The notes beneath the pieces are model-generated. The model was not told where the DNA came from. It ran no database searches and saw nothing but the letters and a program-made list of their open reading frames with translations. Below are positions 6,047 through 7,574 of a stretch of 7,574 bases of DNA, in pieces. Source of the stretch: JAGDMS01 sp050015455 (GTDB lineage: Bacteria; Desulfobacterota; Binatia; HRBIN30). Numbering within the stretch: the stretch's first letter is position 1; every line of letters starts with the position of its first letter. The position numbers and the translations under genes were made by a program. The stretch is taken from the NCBI GenBank assembly GCA_050015455.1, contig JBEKBJ010000168.1, positions 1 through 7,574 of the forward strand. The letters are read 5' to 3'.

Positions 6047-7294
6047 ATGCAAAGCGTTCTGTTCACCCCTATCCGCATTGGCAGCCTCACGCTGCCGGGC
6101 CGCTTCGTGAAGTCGGCGACGCTCGAGACGCGCTGCACCGATGACGGCTTCGTTACCGATGCACTCGTCGAGTACTACGAGCAGATCGCCAAGGGCGGCA
6201 CGCCGTTGCTAATCACCGGGAACGCCTACTTCAGCCTCTACTCCAAAGCGGCGCCACAACAGTTGGCGGCGGATGACGACGACAAGATCCCCGGCTTGAA
6301 GCTGCTCACGGAAGCTGTGCATCGCCACCGCGGGAAGATCTTCCTGCAGGTCTACCACGTGGGCCGCCAGGCGGTGCCGAAGTTCGTCGGACGAACCGAT
6401 GCGGTATCGCCCTCACGTGTCTTCGAGCCCACCCTCAGCGTGCGGCCACGCCCGATCACGCGGGAAGAAATCCGCGACGCAGTCAAGGGCTTCGCGGACG
6501 CTGCGGAACGGGCGCGGAAATCTGGTTTCGACGGCGTGCAGATCCACGCGGCACATGGTTATCTGATCAGCGCCTTTCTGACGCCGCACACGAACCGCCG
6601 CACCGACGAATACGGCGGCACATTCGACAACCGCATGCGCTTTCTCGTCGAGGTGTACCGCGCGACGCGGGAGCGAGTGGGCGCGGACTTCCCGGTCATC
6701 CTCAAGCTCAACGGCTCGGACGACCTCCCGCTGCGTAAAGGCCTGCAGCCGCAAGACTTGGTGCACGTGGCGCGGTGCATGGAAACCGAGGGCGTAGACG
6801 CGGTCGAGGTCACGGCGGGCCATTACGAGTCTGGGCTCACCTTCGAGCGCGGGCAGTGGCGTGGGTTCTTCCGCAACGTGACCACGGTAGGACTCGGCCG
6901 GAAATTTCCCTGGTACTATCGCGGCACCCTGCGCGTGTTATCGCCGCTGTTGGACTGGGGTCTCAGTCGAGTCGCCGCGTACAGTGAAGGATTCAATCTG
7001 CGCTACGCGAAGCTGTTCAAGCAGGCGCTCAGGATCCCGGTGATCTGTGTGGGCGGTTTCGTGCACCGCGAAGCGATGGAACGCGCCATCGCCAGCGGCG
7101 AGTGTGATATGGTCTCCGTCGCGCGCGCGCTGATAGCCGACCCCTACCTTTACCGGCACCTGCAGCAGGGCGTTGTGGGCCCGCAGTGCGACTTCTGCAA
7201 CGAGTGCTACGCCCGGGCCACCGCCATGCCCGTCGACTGTTACAACGAGACCATTCGAGCACAGAAAGATCGCATGCTGCAAGCCGAGGGCTAA
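6047..7294 (+). CDS. Old Yellow Enzyme-type NADH:flavin oxidoreductase with C-terminal Fe-S motif
   Basis: A 415-residue FMN-binding TIM barrel of the OYE family, which reduces activated C=C bonds or demethylates substrates such as N-methyl compounds. Seen are LFTPIRIGSLTLPGRFVKSA (5-24, family N-terminus), the flavin-site glutamine region FLQVYHVGRQ (99-108), the catalytic stretch QIHAAHGYLISAFLTPHTN (165-183) then DEYGGTFDNRMRF (187-199), and PVICVGGF with ARALIADP for the FMN phosphate (331-338, 359-366). C381, C384, C387 and C398 form Cx2Cx2Cx10C, the 4Fe-4S pattern of trimethylamine dehydrogenase and 2,4-dienoyl-CoA reductase relatives. The protein ends 17 residues later, so the FAD/NAD(P)H-binding domains of those roughly 670-residue enzymes are absent. 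A segment at about 265-315 (FRNVTTVGLGRKFPWYYRG and on) looks longer than usual for the barrel. ATG 6047 is preferred; a GTG at 6038 would add three residues. It lies 41 bases after the TIM-barrel gene, probably in the same operon. The substrate is unknown. Confidence 0.88.
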   Translation: MQSVLFTPIRIGSLTLPGRFVKSATLETRCTDDGFVTDALVEYYEQIAKGGTPLLITGNAYFSLYSKAAPQQLAADDDDKIPGLKLLTEAVHRHRGKIFLQVYHVGRQAVPKFVGRTDAVSPSRVFEPTLSVRPRPITREEIRDAVKGFADAAERARKSGFDGVQIHAAHGYLISAFLTPHTNRRTDEYGGTFDNRMRFLVEVYRATRERVGADFPVILKLNGSDDLPLRKGLQPQDLVHVARCMETEGVDAVEVTAGHYESGLTFERGQWRGFFRNVTTVGLGRKFPWYYRGTLRVLSPLLDWGLSRVAAYSEGFNLRYAKLFKQALRIPVICVGGFVHREAMERAIASGECDMVSVARALIADPYLYRHLQQGVVGPQCDFCNECYARATAMPVDCYNETIRAQKDRMLQAEG

Positions 7295-7321
7295 CAGGCC
7301 GGCCGTCTATCCACATCCACT

Positions 7322-7574
7322 TCAGCCAATCTCCGTCGCACGCAGACCCTCGCCGAGCGCTGCTGCTACCAGGTTCGCATCGCTCGACCAGAACGTGGTG
7401 GAAACGCCGCTGGCCTGCAGCGTCAGCGCCGCCGCCAGTTGAACCGCGTCGTACGCGCGGAGCGGCCAGCGCACCACCAGCGCTGGCACCCGAGACAGCA
7501 TTGCCGCGCGCACATCAACCACCGTCATCTGGGCGAAGTCGCGATTCAACCTGGCCAAGATCACATCCCGGGTC
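7322..7574 (-). CDS. PIN-domain toxin, VapC-like, C-terminal part
   Basis: About 84 residues run from the window edge to a TGA at 7322-7324. The pattern LRAYDAVQLAAAL with its conserved Asp, followed by STTFWSSDANLVAAALGEGL with a second conserved Asp, is the C-terminal half of a PIN domain, a Mg-dependent RNase fold used by VapC toxins. The N-terminal strand carrying the first catalytic Asp, and the true start, lie outside. The frame stays open at the edge, so a GTG codon at 7564 is probably internal. VapC genes normally follow an antitoxin gene, which would be beyond the right edge on this strand. It is convergent with the oxidoreductase gene, with 27 bases between the two stops. A stand-alone PIN-domain RNase cannot be excluded. 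Confidence 0.8.
   Translation of the reverse strand, partial: TRDVILARLNRDFAQMTVVDVRAAMLSRVPALVVRWPLRAYDAVQLAAALTLQASGVSTTFWSSDANLVAAALGEGLRATEIG

Noticed and set aside
7295..7321. GGCCGGCC palindrome between the convergent oxidoreductase and PIN genes as a terminator
   Set aside because: It has no loop and no following T-run; the gap shows nothing else.

Overview
This is a GC-rich bacterial segment. Its codon use strongly favours G/C at third positions, and the gene types point to a high-GC soil or subsurface lineage. Chloroflexota, Actinomycetota and deltaproteobacteria-like groups are all possible, and the sequence alone does not settle which. There are no rRNA or tRNA genes, CRISPR arrays or complete insertion sequences.

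Left third (1-1596): a broken group II intron lies on the minus strand. Its predicted 5' splice end is near 1309, its domain I RNA covers about 861-1309, and its reverse-transcriptase/maturase ORF starts at 860. The ORF is cut at about 119-120, just after the TPQGAV motif, so the catalytic YADD box, maturase domain X and the 3' ribozyme domains are missing. The DNA at 1-118 is unrelated to the intron and was not recognised. Upstream of the intron, 1310-1596 holds no gene but has two REP-like palindromic elements.

Middle (1597-3685): a small cupin-fold protein whose usual metal-binding histidines are absent is followed by a 534-residue double-domain protein of the ThyX (flavin-dependent thymidylate synthase) family. 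The two ThyX halves keep different, largely complementary parts of the family active-site signatures. A weak hairpin overlaps the thyX-like stop codon.

Right part (3862-7294): a three-gene plus-strand cluster. The first gene encodes a Tm-1-like ATP-binding (UPF0261) protein. The second, overlapping the first by ATGA, encodes a TIM-barrel protein of the PEP-hydrolase/TIM-barrel signal-transduction family (PF09370). These two are the separated halves of the fused plant Tm-1 protein. The third, 41 bases on, is an Old Yellow Enzyme-type flavin oxidoreductase. It ends in a four-cysteine Fe-S motif but lacks the pyridine-nucleotide-binding domains of its larger relatives. Together they look like a small metabolic operon on an unidentified substrate.

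Right edge (7322-7574, minus strand): the C-terminal part of a PIN-domain VapC-like toxin, convergent with the oxidoreductase gene. Its start, and any antitoxin upstream of it, lie beyond the window.

The observations most worth following are the tandem ThyX protein, the split Tm-1 operon with its Fe-S oxidoreductase partner, and the intron breakpoint.
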